This document shows, piece after piece, positions 17,350-25,501 of a DNA stretch of 54,572 nucleotides (position 1 is its first letter; every line of letters starts with the position of its first letter). The stretch covers positions 1-54,572 of the forward strand of contig JAPPKM010000027.1 of assembly GCA_028874315.1 (NCBI GenBank). Reading direction: 5' to 3'. The notes beneath the pieces are model-generated. The model had not been told where the DNA came from. It made no database searches and saw nothing but the letters and a program-made list of their open reading frames with translations. Made by a program: the position numbers and the translations under genes. Source of the DNA: Chloroflexota bacterium. Lineage in GTDB: Bacteria > Chloroflexota > UBA11872.

Positions 17350-18654
17350 TTACCAGGCGAGCTGGTCGGCGAAGTAGGCGCGCAGGCCGTCGGAGGCGAC
17401 TCGCTCCTGCCGCATGGAGTCGCGTTCGCGCACGGTGACGGTCTGGTCGTCGAGCGAGTCGAAGTCGATGGTCACCGCGAAGGGCGTACCGGCCTCGTCC
17501 TGGCGGGCGTAGCGGCGGCCGATGGAGCCGCTGGCGTCGTAGAAGATCGGCCAATTGGCGCGCAGGTCGTCGGCGATACGGGTAGCAAGTTCTACCAGCG
17601 GCGGCCGGTTGCGGGCGAGCGGGAATACGGCGACCTTGAATGGGGCAAGCCTCGGGTCGAGGTTCAGGAACGTCCGCGGTTTCCCGGCCACTTCCTGCAC
17701 GGTGTAGGCGTCGGACAGGAAGGCCAGGGCCGCGCGGTCGACGCCGGCCGCCGGTTCGATGACGTAGGGCGTCACGTGCTGCCTGGCCGCGTCGTCGAAG
17801 TATGAAAGATCGGTGCCGCTGGCCTCGGCGTGGCGCTTGAGGTCGAAGTCGGTGCGGTTGGCGATGCCTTCCAGTTCGCCCCAGCCGAATGGGAATTCAT
17901 ATTCGATGTCGGTGGTGGCCTTGGCGTAGTGGGCCAGTTCCTCGGGGCTGTGGGGGCGCAGGCGCAGGCGTCGCGGTTCCAACCCGAGGTCCTGCCACCA
18001 GGCGAATCGGGCGTCGACCCAGTCCTCGTGGGATTCGTCGTCCTGGCCGGGCTCAACGAAGTACTGCAGTTCCATCTGCTCGAACTCGCGGCTGCGGAAG
18101 ATGAAGTTGCCGGTGGTGATCTCGTTGCGGAAGGCCTTGCCGATCTGGGCGATGCCAAACGGCATCTGGACGCGGGCGGTGTCGCGCACATTCTTGAAGT
18201 TGACGTAGGTGGACTGGGCGGTTTCGGGACGCAGGTAGGCGACCGAGGCGTCGTCCTCCACGGGACCCACGAAGGTGCGGAACATGGTGTTGAACATGCG
18301 GGGATCGGTGAGCTGGCCGCCGTCGTACGGGCATTTGCCGTCGGGCACGTCGTCCAGACGGAAGCGACGGCGGCAGATCGGGCACTCCACCAGCGGGTCG
18401 GCGAAGTGTTCGATGTGTCCCGAGACCTCCCAGATACGCGGGTGCATGAGGATGGAGGCATTGAGGCCGACGACCTCCGGGCGCATGTGCACAACGCGGC
18501 GCCACCAGGCGTCCTTGATGTTGCGAATCAGTTCGGCACCCAGCGGACCGTAGTCCCAGGTGCTGGCGAAGCCGCCGTAGATCTCGGAACTGGGAAAGAC
18601 GAACCCGCGGCGCTTGGCCAGGGAGGTCAGGGTCTCAAGGTCAGGAGCAGGCAT
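17350..18654 (-). CDS. glyQS: Glycyl-tRNA synthetase, single-chain (alpha2) type
   Basis: GlyRS charges tRNA-Gly. The 434 residues match the shorter bacterial alpha2 enzyme. Class II motifs are present: the FVFPSSEIYGGFASTWDYGPLG start (about residues 18-39), the zinc-type segment CPIC...CPYDGG (about 91-116), motif 2 (GKAFRNEITTGNFIFRSREFEQ) and the GVDRAALAFL element of motif 3. The C-terminal anticodon-binding domain starts at about residue 335 (FKVAVFPLARN). It lies between recO and the phosphatidyltransferase gene. The ATG at 18654 gives the usual N-terminus. Confidence 0.96.
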   Translation of the reverse strand: MPAPDLETLTSLAKRRGFVFPSSEIYGGFASTWDYGPLGAELIRNIKDAWWRRVVHMRPEVVGLNASILMHPRIWEVSGHIEHFADPLVECPICRRRFRLDDVPDGKCPYDGGQLTDPRMFNTMFRTFVGPVEDDASVAYLRPETAQSTYVNFKNVRDTARVQMPFGIAQIGKAFRNEITTGNFIFRSREFEQMELQYFVEPGQDDESHEDWVDARFAWWQDLGLEPRRLRLRPHSPEELAHYAKATTDIEYEFPFGWGELEGIANRTDFDLKRHAEASGTDLSYFDDAARQHVTPYVIEPAAGVDRAALAFLSDAYTVQEVAGKPRTFLNLDPRLAPFKVAVFPLARNRPPLVELATRIADDLRANWPIFYDASGSIGRRYARQDEAGTPFAVTIDFDSLDDQTVTVRERDSMRQERVASDGLRAYFADQLAW

Positions 18655-18718
18655 GGGTGTCCTCGTGTGTATCCAGGGTCATGGGGATGGCGCGCGGTGT
18701 GACGCCACGTGGTTGGTG

Positions 18719-19513
18719 TTACGCCCCGGGCGCTGGCCGGGGCGCGGAACCCGCGCCCGCCCGTTCCAGGATATGGGCGGATGAGATGTCGCGTTCGACG
18801 ACGGCGGCCGCGTAGGCGCGCAGGGCGGTGCGCAACTCCGCGCGCGTGCGCGGGTCAGCTCGCAGCCGGGCGGCGCCGGCGAGACCGTCGTGCGCAATGA
18901 ACCTCAGAGTCTTCAGCGTGTCGACGCTCAGCGCATGGCTGGCGTTGTCCTGCGAACACGTCGAGCAGATCACGCCGCCGGTTCGTGGGGCGAAGGCGTG
19001 GGCTCCGGGTTCAATCGTTCGGCTGCAGACGGTGCACTGCCACAGTTCCGGCGCGTAGCCGTGCACGTCCAGCAAGGTAAGGGCCAGGGCGGAGAGCAGC
19101 GGTTCCGGGTCGGCGGCCCCCTGGTTGAGGGCGCCAAGAAAGGCGACCAGGGCGGCATAGGCATCGGGCGCGGCCTCGCCGTCCTCGCTGAGGCCGTCCA
19201 ACAGCTCTACGGCCCAGCCGGCGGCCGCGAAGGCTGCCAGGTCTTCGCGGAAGCGGGGATACGTCTCCAGGCTCTGTGCCTGGGTAAGTACGTCCAGATT
19301 GGCTCCCACCACGCCCATCAGGCGCACACGACTGAAGAGTTCGATGTGGGGCGCGAGCTGGCTGGTAGGCCGGCGCGATCCGCGAGCCACGAGACGGCGG
19401 CGGCCGAACTCACGCGTGAAGAGCGTGACGATCCGGTCGGCGTCGCCCAAGTCTCGGCGACTGAGCACGACGCCTTCGGCCTTGTAGGTGCTGGAGCGCT
19501 GAAGAGCCACCAC
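18719..19513 (-). CDS. recO: DNA repair protein RecO
   Basis: RecO works with RecR to load RecA on gapped DNA. The N-terminal OB fold is visible (STYKAEGVVLSRRDLGDADRIVTLFTREFGRRRLVARGSRRP), followed by a helical domain and a four-cysteine zinc site (CTVC...CSTC, about residues 160-185). I start at the GTG at 19513, eight bases after the stop of the upstream CNNM gene. A longer frame reaching 19627 would run back through that gene and has no family likeness. At 264 residues the length is normal. Coupled translation with the upstream gene is likely. Confidence 0.9.
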   Translation of the reverse strand: MVALQRSSTYKAEGVVLSRRDLGDADRIVTLFTREFGRRRLVARGSRRPTSQLAPHIELFSRVRLMGVVGANLDVLTQAQSLETYPRFREDLAAFAAAGWAVELLDGLSEDGEAAPDAYAALVAFLGALNQGAADPEPLLSALALTLLDVHGYAPELWQCTVCSRTIEPGAHAFAPRTGGVICSTCSQDNASHALSVDTLKTLRFIAHDGLAGAARLRADPRTRAELRTALRAYAAAVVERDISSAHILERAGAGSAPRPAPGA

Positions 19514-19521
19514 GGGCAAGC

Positions 19522-20859
19522 CTAGCGCGGGCCGGTGGCGCCGGATGTCCCTCCGGCCGTCGGGCGGCGAATCACGTCCACAGTCTCCACGCGGGGTCCG
19601 CGGGTCCGACGGACGCGCAGGATCCAATCATCGTGTTCCACAGAGTCGCCGGGCTGGGGCACGGCGTCGAGCCGATGCATGACGAACCCGGCGACGGTGG
19701 TGAAGTCTCCGGCCGGCAGCCGGCAGCCGGTGGCTTCGACCAGGCGGTCGGTGCGCAGCGTCCCGGAAACGACGAAGCGGTCTTGCCCAAACTGCTGCAC
19801 GTCCTCCAGGGGCGCGTCGTGCTCGTCGCGGATTTCGCCAACGACTTCCTCGACGAGGTCTTCCAGCGTGACGATGCCAGCCGGCGAGCCGTGTTCATCA
19901 ACGACCAGTGACATGTGCGCGCGCTCGCGACGCATGGCCACCAGCAACTCGCCAACCAGGGCGGTGGCCGGCGTCACGTGCAGCGGGCGAACGGCCGCAT
20001 CCGGCAGCGGCTGGTCCATGGCGGCGGGGTCGATGGCCAGCAGGTCCTTGACGTGAACGAACCCGGCGATGACGTCCGGTGTCTCGCGATACACCGGGAA
20101 GCGCGAATGTCCGGTAGCCACCGCCTGGCGCTCGATCTCGCGTACGGACATGCCGGCGGGCAACGCATGGACGGCCGAACGCGGCGCCATCACCTCTTCC
20201 ACGGGACGCGAGGCGAAGCGGAGCGCCCGGTCGGCCAATTGCTGCTGGGGAGCACTGATGGCGCCGAGCCGTCGCAGTTCGCCCAGCATCGAGCCGATCT
20301 GCGCGGGCGTGTAGGCGGGCGCCAGCTCATCGCGAGGGACCACACCAAAGGCGCGGATAGTCAGATTGGCAAGTTCATTGAGAACCCAGAGCAGGCCACG
20401 CACGGCGTTGGCGTAGAACCGATAGGGCAGGGCGAGCCATAGCAGCGTGCGCACGGGTTCGGCGATAGCGATGTTCTTGGGCGCCATCTCGCCCAGCACC
20501 ATGTGCAGGACGACAACGATGGACAAGGCGATGACGCTGGCCAGTGCGTGCAACGGGGCGCCGGTCAGGCCGATCCGATCGGCCAGGGCCGCTTCCAGTA
20601 CGTCGGCGATGGCCGGCTCGGCCACGAAGCCCAATCCCAGCGAGGCCATGGTGATGCCCAACTGCGCGCCGGTGAGCATGAACGAGAGCTCGCGCATGGA
20701 GGCGACGGCCAGGCGGGCGGAGCGGCGGCCGTCGGCCGCTCGTCGTTCAAGTTCGCCCCTGCGGCTGGCGGCGGCGGCCGTTATGGCGACTTCGGCGCCG
20801 ACAAAGAAACCATTCACAACGAGCAGCAGCAGGGCTACCAGCAGCAGGACGGTGGTCAT
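19522..20859 (-). CDS. CNNM/CorC family membrane protein (DUF21-CBS-CorC_HlyC), copy 1
   Basis: A 445-residue protein with three to four membrane helices in an N-terminal CNNM (DUF21) domain (about 1-190; VVNGFFVGAEVAITAA, LGEMAPKNIAI), a CBS pair (about 205-335; VMAPRSAVHALP, SLVVDEHGSPAGIVTLEDLVEEVVGEI) and a C-terminal CorC_HlyC domain (about 350-430). Family members are linked to magnesium efflux and cation homeostasis; the old name is hemolysin-like. The ATG overlaps the stop of the next paralogue by four bases (ATGA). It is the last of three such genes in a row, just before recO. Confidence 0.92.
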   Translation of the reverse strand: MTTVLLLVALLLLVVNGFFVGAEVAITAAAASRRGELERRAADGRRSARLAVASMRELSFMLTGAQLGITMASLGLGFVAEPAIADVLEAALADRIGLTGAPLHALASVIALSIVVVLHMVLGEMAPKNIAIAEPVRTLLWLALPYRFYANAVRGLLWVLNELANLTIRAFGVVPRDELAPAYTPAQIGSMLGELRRLGAISAPQQQLADRALRFASRPVEEVMAPRSAVHALPAGMSVREIERQAVATGHSRFPVYRETPDVIAGFVHVKDLLAIDPAAMDQPLPDAAVRPLHVTPATALVGELLVAMRRERAHMSLVVDEHGSPAGIVTLEDLVEEVVGEIRDEHDAPLEDVQQFGQDRFVVSGTLRTDRLVEATGCRLPAGDFTTVAGFVMHRLDAVPQPGDSVEHDDWILRVRRTRGPRVETVDVIRRPTAGGTSGATGPR

Positions 20860-22175
20860 TCGACGCTCCGTCGTGTTTGGCCAGGGCGTTCCATGCGAAT
20901 TCGGTCGATGCGACGGCCATCCATGGCGGTGACGCGGAAGGTCCAGCCGCGAAACGAGACGGCGTCACCGGCTCCCGGGATGCGCTGCAGAAGCGTCACC
21001 ACAAGCCCGGCCAAGGTCTCAAACCGACCCTCCGGCATCTCGAAACCCGTGGCCTCGCTGAGTTCGTCGCGTCGAATCCGAGCGGCCACGTCATAGGCGC
21101 CGTCGTCCAGCGGCGTGACTAACGCTGGTTCGGGCTTGTCGTATTCGTCCTCGATGCTGCCGAGCAACTCCTCGACGATGTCTTCCAGCGTGACGATGCC
21201 GGCGGCCTGGCCGAACTCGTCATGGACGATGACCATGGCGTGCTGGGCCGCCTGCATTTCGAGGAGCAGCGAGCGCAGGTCACGGGCCGTGGGCACGACC
21301 AATGCTTGCTGCGCCTTGGTCGACACCGGGGTCGCGGCGCGGGCAGGCGCGGGAAGCGCCAGGACGTCTTTCACGTGGGCAATGCCGACGAACTCACGGC
21401 CATCGGCGTCCCGGATCGGAAAGCGCGAGTAGCCGGTATCCAACGACTTGCGAGCCAGGTCGGCCAGGTTGGCGGTGGACGAGATGGTGATGACCTGCGA
21501 CCTGGGGACCATCACGTCGCCGGCGGTGGTTCGACCAAGGCCAAGCGCACGATCGAGGACCTCGTACTCGACACCTTCGATGGTGTTTTCGTGTGCCGCC
21601 CAGCGCAGCGCCTCATGCATCTCTTCCAGGGATTGGAATCCCTCAAGCTCTTCACGCGGGACAAGCCCAACCGCACGCATTGAGGCGTTGGCCATGGCGT
21701 TGAGCAAACGAATGACGGGCGAAAAGACCGTGTTGACGAACATGGCGGGCGGAACGAACAGGCGGGCCGTGGCCATCGGCCGGGCGATGGCCAGGTTCTT
21801 GGGGCCCAGCTCGCCAAGGACCATCTGAATGACCGTGGCCAAAACGAGGGCCAGCGCGGCGGTGAGGGCGACGAGCGTGCCGTTCTCGATTCCGGGGATC
21901 CAGGCAAGCGCGGGCCGCAGCAGGGGGCCGATGGCGTTGTCCACCACAAAGCCCAGAACGAGCGAACTGACGGTGATGCCGAGTTGCGCGCCGGACAGCT
22001 GAAACGACAACGTTTCGAGGCCGCGCCGGACGGTGCGGTCCCGCCGCGCGCCGCGGGCGGCGGCGGTCTCGACCTCGTAACGGTCGACCGCCACCAGCGC
22101 AAACTGCGCGCCCGCGAACAGGCCGTTGATGGCGATCAGGCCGAGAAAGATCAGAAGGCCGACGAAAATGTCGAT
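20856..22175 (-). CDS. CNNM/CorC family membrane protein, copy 2 (probable ATC start)
   Basis: The same three-part layout as its neighbours: CNNM domain (NGLFAGAQFALVAVDR, LGELGPKNLAI), CBS pair (VMVPRSQVITIS, VIVHDEFGQAAGIVTLEDIVEELLGSIEDEYD) and a CorC_HlyC end. The first standard start codon is a GTG at 22094, but that would remove the whole first membrane helix, including the conserved NGLFAGAQFAL. The frame stays open upstream to a TAG. The only fitting start is ATC at 22175, seven bases after GGGAG, giving a protein that begins (M)DIFVGLLIFLGLIAING. I annotate that start. A sequencing error is the main alternative. Confidence 0.82.
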   Translation of the reverse strand: MDIFVGLLIFLGLIAINGLFAGAQFALVAVDRYEVETAAARGARRDRTVRRGLETLSFQLSGAQLGITVSSLVLGFVVDNAIGPLLRPALAWIPGIENGTLVALTAALALVLATVIQMVLGELGPKNLAIARPMATARLFVPPAMFVNTVFSPVIRLLNAMANASMRAVGLVPREELEGFQSLEEMHEALRWAAHENTIEGVEYEVLDRALGLGRTTAGDVMVPRSQVITISSTANLADLARKSLDTGYSRFPIRDADGREFVGIAHVKDVLALPAPARAATPVSTKAQQALVVPTARDLRSLLLEMQAAQHAMVIVHDEFGQAAGIVTLEDIVEELLGSIEDEYDKPEPALVTPLDDGAYDVAARIRRDELSEATGFEMPEGRFETLAGLVVTLLQRIPGAGDAVSFRGWTFRVTAMDGRRIDRIRMERPGQTRRSVE

Positions 22176-22233
22176 GGCTCGGCTCCCGGCCTATCTCGCG
22201 GCGGTCACAACGCGGGAGTCAGCGTCCGACCCG

Positions 22234-23505
22234 TCAGGCGGCATTGCCGTCTTCGCCGAGCCGGGTGACTTCCAAGCGGGTGATGCGGGTTTCCTTGACC
22301 GCATGCACGCGCAGCACCGCGCCGGGGACGGTGACGGATTCGCCGACGGCCGGGACTCGGCCGAACGCGCCGAAGGCCAGGCCGCCCACGGTATCCACGC
22401 CGTCGGCGCTGAGCGCCAGGCCAAGTTCGTCATTGAGGTCCGCAATCGGTAGCCCGGCGTCCACAACCAGGCGGCCCGGGCCCAGCGCGACGATGGGTAC
22501 GTCAGGGACGTCGTATTCGTCCTCGATCTCGCCGACGATTTCTTCCAGCAGGTCCTCGATCGTGACCAGCCCGGCCGTGTCGCCGTATTCGTTCACGACG
22601 ATCGCCATGTGGAGATTGTCGGCCTGCATCTCGCGTAGCAGCCGGTCGACGTACTTGGAATCGGGGACGAATAGAGGCTCGCGCACCAGTGAGCGGAGGT
22701 CGGACGTCTGATTGGGTTCCAGCAGCTCGGCCAGACCGTCACGGACGTGGATGATTCCGATCACGTTGTCGAGGTCGCCCTCAAATACCGGCAAGCGGGA
22801 GAGCCCGTCGGCATGGGCCGTGCGAAGCGCGGTTCGCAGCGGTGTGTCGGCGCTGACGGCCACGATGTCGGGGCGAGGCGTCATGACCTGGCGCACGACC
22901 CGGTCGCCGAGCTCGATGACGTTGGTAATCATCTCGATATCGGTGGCGTCAATCGCCCCTTCACGGGCGCCTTCCACGGCCTCGATGACCGCGGCGTCCT
23001 GCGGGTCTGGCCCGCGCCAGGCTTCTTGCTCCCTGGGCGACAGCAGACGCTCGAACGGGAGGCTGGCGGGCAGAAACAGGAGGTACTGGCCGTAAATCAG
23101 CCACGAGAAGCGGCGGGCGATTCGAAGGGGACGTCGCTGGGCCAGAATGCGCGGCGTCACGCGTGCGCCGCCGGCGTGCAGCACGCTCAGGACGGCCAGC
23201 GACAGAACGACGCCAGCGGGCCGCGCGCCCATCAGGACGCCGAGCTGCTCGCCGATCGTGGTGGCCGCAAGCGCCGCTGAGGCAAAGATCAGCACAGCCG
23301 CGCCAATCCGGGCGCTGGCCCAAAACCGAAATCGGTTATTGAGCAGAATGCGAAGGCGGTGGGCGGCGCGCGGTTCGGTGCGGTCAAGGGAGTCCAGCGC
23401 GGTCTGGGAAAGCTCCAGCGCGGCGTTTTCGGCCAGCACCAGCAACGTGCTGACCACGGTCAGCACAAGAATGAGGGCAAGTCCTACCCAACTAACAGGA
23501 TCCAA
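22234..23505 (-). CDS. CNNM/CorC family membrane protein, copy 3 (most divergent)
   Basis: This 423-residue paralogue is the first of the three in transcription order. The CNNM domain is more diverged: there is no PKN motif (ARVTPRILAQRRPLRIAR stands in its place). The CBS pair (VMTPRPDIVAVS, IVVNEYGDTAGLVTIEDLLEEIVGEIEDEYD) and CorC_HlyC end are well kept. The start is a TTG at 23505 lying in a GGATCC-TTTTT-GGATCC hairpin, with GGGGAG about eleven bases upstream, so translation may be modulated by that structure. It is 83 bases downstream of prs. Confidence 0.88.
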   Translation of the reverse strand: MDPVSWVGLALILVLTVVSTLLVLAENAALELSQTALDSLDRTEPRAAHRLRILLNNRFRFWASARIGAAVLIFASAALAATTIGEQLGVLMGARPAGVVLSLAVLSVLHAGGARVTPRILAQRRPLRIARRFSWLIYGQYLLFLPASLPFERLLSPREQEAWRGPDPQDAAVIEAVEGAREGAIDATDIEMITNVIELGDRVVRQVMTPRPDIVAVSADTPLRTALRTAHADGLSRLPVFEGDLDNVIGIIHVRDGLAELLEPNQTSDLRSLVREPLFVPDSKYVDRLLREMQADNLHMAIVVNEYGDTAGLVTIEDLLEEIVGEIEDEYDVPDVPIVALGPGRLVVDAGLPIADLNDELGLALSADGVDTVGGLAFGAFGRVPAVGESVTVPGAVLRVHAVKETRITRLEVTRLGEDGNAA

Positions 23506-23514
23506 AAAGGATCC
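23498..23514. repeat. Inverted repeat over the start codon of CNNM copy 3
   Basis: Two GGATCC boxes are separated by five A/T bases. On the minus-strand transcript this would place the UUG start in the loop and 3' arm, between the ribosome binding site and the gene. It has no T-run after it, so it is not a terminator. Confidence 0.45.
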
Positions 23515-23588
23515 ACTCCCCTGCCGCGCGGCACAGACGGGTGCTCACGCCCAGATGCTGGCCGCCCGCTAGCGGCACCGCATCGCGG

Positions 23589-24569
23589 TCATTCAAACAT
23601 CGCGGTAATCGACTCGTCATTGTGGACCCGCCGGACCGCTTCCGCGAAGAGCTGGGCGGTCTCCACCCGGGCGATTTTGCCTTCGTCGGCGCCGTTGTGC
23701 AGCGGAATGCTGTCGGTGACGAACACCTTCTCCAGCCCCGAACGCGCCAGCATTGGCAGCGCGCCGTTGGCAAACACGCCGTGGATGACACAGGCGTAGA
23801 CGGCGTTGGCGCCACGGTCCAGTAATGAACGCGCACCTTCGGCCAGCGTGCCTCCGGTAGATATCAAGTCGTCGACCAGGACGGCCGTGCGATCGGCGAC
23901 GTCGCCGACCACGGTGAGCGTCTGAATCTCATCTGGGGCCATTCGGTCCTTGAAGACAACGGCCAGCGACGCGTCCTCCAATCGCTGGCTGAAGTCATGG
24001 GCTCGCGCAACGCCGCCGGCGTCCGGCGAGACCACGACGAGCTTGTCGGAGACGACGCGGTGCAGGGCATCGGCCAGAAGCGGCGAGGCCTGTAGGTGGT
24101 CGACGGGGATGTCGAAGAAACCCTGTACCGCAGGAGCGTGGAGGTCCAGGGTCATGACCCGGTTGGCGCCTGCCGCTTCCAGAAGATTGGCCACCAACTT
24201 GGCCGTAATGGGCTCTCGGCCGGTGGATTTCTTCTCCTGGCGAGCGTAGCCAAAGTAGGGAATGACCGCCGTGATTCGGCCGGCGGACGCGCGACGCAGG
24301 GCGTCGATCATGATGAGCAACTGCATCAGGTTTTCGTCAACCGGCGCGGAGGTGGATTGGATGACAAAGACGTCGGTGCCGCGTACGTTCTCGTTGATCT
24401 GGACGCGCGCTTCGCCATCGGGAAACTGCTTCAAGGTGACCGAGCCCAGCGGTTGGTCGAGGCGCATGGCGATCTGCTCGGCCAGAGCCCGATTGCTCGA
24501 GCCGGCAAAAACCTTGAGTTCGCCGTCCAGTGTGACTGCCTCGTAGGGCCTGCTGTACCGGGGCGTCAA
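23589..24569 (-). CDS. prs: Ribose-phosphate pyrophosphokinase
   Basis: PRPP synthetase makes the activated ribose used for nucleotides, His and Trp. The 326-residue length is normal. Visible motifs are FAGSSNRALAEQIA (about residues 21-34), QFPDGEARVQINENVRG, the ATP loop (PYFGYARQEKKSTGREPI), the metal site DLHAPAVQGFFDIP, and the PRPP loop VLVDDLISTGGTLAE (about 230-244). The start appears to be a TTG at 24569; no ATG or GTG lies before the conserved LKVFAG. It lies between the GlmU-like gene and the CNNM genes. Confidence 0.95.
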   Translation of the reverse strand: MTPRYSRPYEAVTLDGELKVFAGSSNRALAEQIAMRLDQPLGSVTLKQFPDGEARVQINENVRGTDVFVIQSTSAPVDENLMQLLIMIDALRRASAGRITAVIPYFGYARQEKKSTGREPITAKLVANLLEAAGANRVMTLDLHAPAVQGFFDIPVDHLQASPLLADALHRVVSDKLVVVSPDAGGVARAHDFSQRLEDASLAVVFKDRMAPDEIQTLTVVGDVADRTAVLVDDLISTGGTLAEGARSLLDRGANAVYACVIHGVFANGALPMLARSGLEKVFVTDSIPLHNGADEGKIARVETAQLFAEAVRRVHNDESITAMFE

Positions 24570-24632
24570 GCCCGCCAGCGCACTCGCCGGATCATGATAT
24601 CCGGCTTGCGCCGGCTCGTTGCCGGCGACCGG

Positions 24633-25364
24633 TCAGGTGCGGCGACGAAATGCGGCGTCCGCGGCCGCGAGCCTCTCCAGGTCGTCGCAGCCGATAGTCT
24701 CGTCCAGATCGGTGATCTGATACCCGGCCACGAGTTCGCCGTCCTCGGTGGCCAGGTCGACGAGTTGCGTCAAGTAGCGCTCGCCTGACCTGGGGCTGGG
24801 TTGCACCCGCGGGAGGACGCGGCGCAGCCAGCTGGCGCGAAAGGCCGCCGGTCCTGCGTTGACGGTCGTCAGCGCCAGATCGGCAGGTGAGGCGTCAGAG
24901 GCTTCAACGATCCCCTCCACCAGGCCGGCCTCGGCCAGGCGGACGCGGCCAAAGGCGCCCGGGTCCGGTACGTCCGCCCAGGCAATTGCTGCAGCAGCGT
25001 TGGCGCTCTGGAGGGCGTCGATTACGCCGCGCACCGTCGCCGGGCGAACCAGGGGCGAGTCGCCATAGAGCGCGACGACGGTGCCGATGTCGCAGGGAAC
25101 GGCGCTCAAGCCAATCTCGACGGCAAACGCAGTGCCGCGGCCGGCGGGAGGCTGATTGACAGTGACCGCGCCGTCCGTCGCTGATCCAACGTCCATGCCC
25201 GGTCGAATGACCACAACCAGGGGTTCCAGGCCGGCGGCAGCCCCGGCTTCCACCACGTGCGCCAGCATGGGGCGCCCGGCCACCTGGTGCATGACCTTGG
25301 GAATGTCGGACGCGAAGCGGGTGCCCTTGCCCGCCGCCATGACGATGCCGGCCGCGCCAATCAC
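24633..25364 (-). CDS. GlmU-like sugar-nucleotide pyrophosphorylase lacking the acetyltransferase half
   Basis: The sequence (243 residues) covers only the nucleotidyltransferase domain of GlmU. Key segments are VMAAGKGTRF with PKVMHQVAGRPMLAHVV (about residues 8-37), the metal-binding YGDSPLV (about 98), and TTVNAGPAAF further on. The left-handed beta-helix that acetylates glucosamine-1-phosphate in full-length GlmU is absent, and the frame simply ends. The position of UDP-GlcNAc pyrophosphorylase next to prs matches the glmU-prs order of Firmicutes, so this may be the working uridylyltransferase with acetylation done elsewhere. The start is GTG at 25364. Confidence 0.8.
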   Translation of the reverse strand: MIGAAGIVMAAGKGTRFASDIPKVMHQVAGRPMLAHVVEAGAAAGLEPLVVVIRPGMDVGSATDGAVTVNQPPAGRGTAFAVEIGLSAVPCDIGTVVALYGDSPLVRPATVRGVIDALQSANAAAAIAWADVPDPGAFGRVRLAEAGLVEGIVEASDASPADLALTTVNAGPAAFRASWLRRVLPRVQPSPRSGERYLTQLVDLATEDGELVAGYQITDLDETIGCDDLERLAAADAAFRRRT

Positions 25365-25394
25365 CTCGGAGTCCGGGTCACCGGCGTTCGTCGG

Positions 25395-25465
25395 CTGGGG
25401 AGGAAGGGTTCGAACCTTCGATCACGGATCCAAAACCCGTTGCCTTACCACTTGGCCACTCCCCA
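25395..25465 (-). tRNA. tRNA-Gln (anticodon TTG)
   Basis: All four arms can be drawn by hand. The seven-pair acceptor stem is TGGGGAG/CTCCCCA, the D stem is GCC/GGC, the anticodon stem ACGGG/TCCGT encloses the loop TTTTGGA (anticodon TTG), and the T arm is GAAGG-TTCGAAC-CCTTC. The discriminator base is G, the length is 71, and CCA is not encoded. It sits alone between ispE and the GlmU-like gene with its own promoter. Confidence 0.96.
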
Positions 25466-25472
25466 CAGGGTA

Positions 25473-25501
25473 AGCGTAGGCAGGCGCCGGTGGCCGGTCA
25501 A
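25473..25501 (-). promoter_or_regulatory. Promoter of tRNA-Gln
   Basis: Reading the minus strand, TTGACC (25501-25496) and TACGCT (25478-25473) are spaced by 17 bases. The tRNA 5' end lies eight bases after the -10 box, so transcription would begin almost at the mature end. The -35 box covers the last codons and stop of ispE. Confidence 0.65.

Noticed and set aside
23498-23514. Terminator between prs and CNNM copy 3
   Set aside because: GGATCC-A5-GGATCC has T/A in the loop rather than after the stem, and it overlaps the start codon, so it is not an intrinsic terminator.
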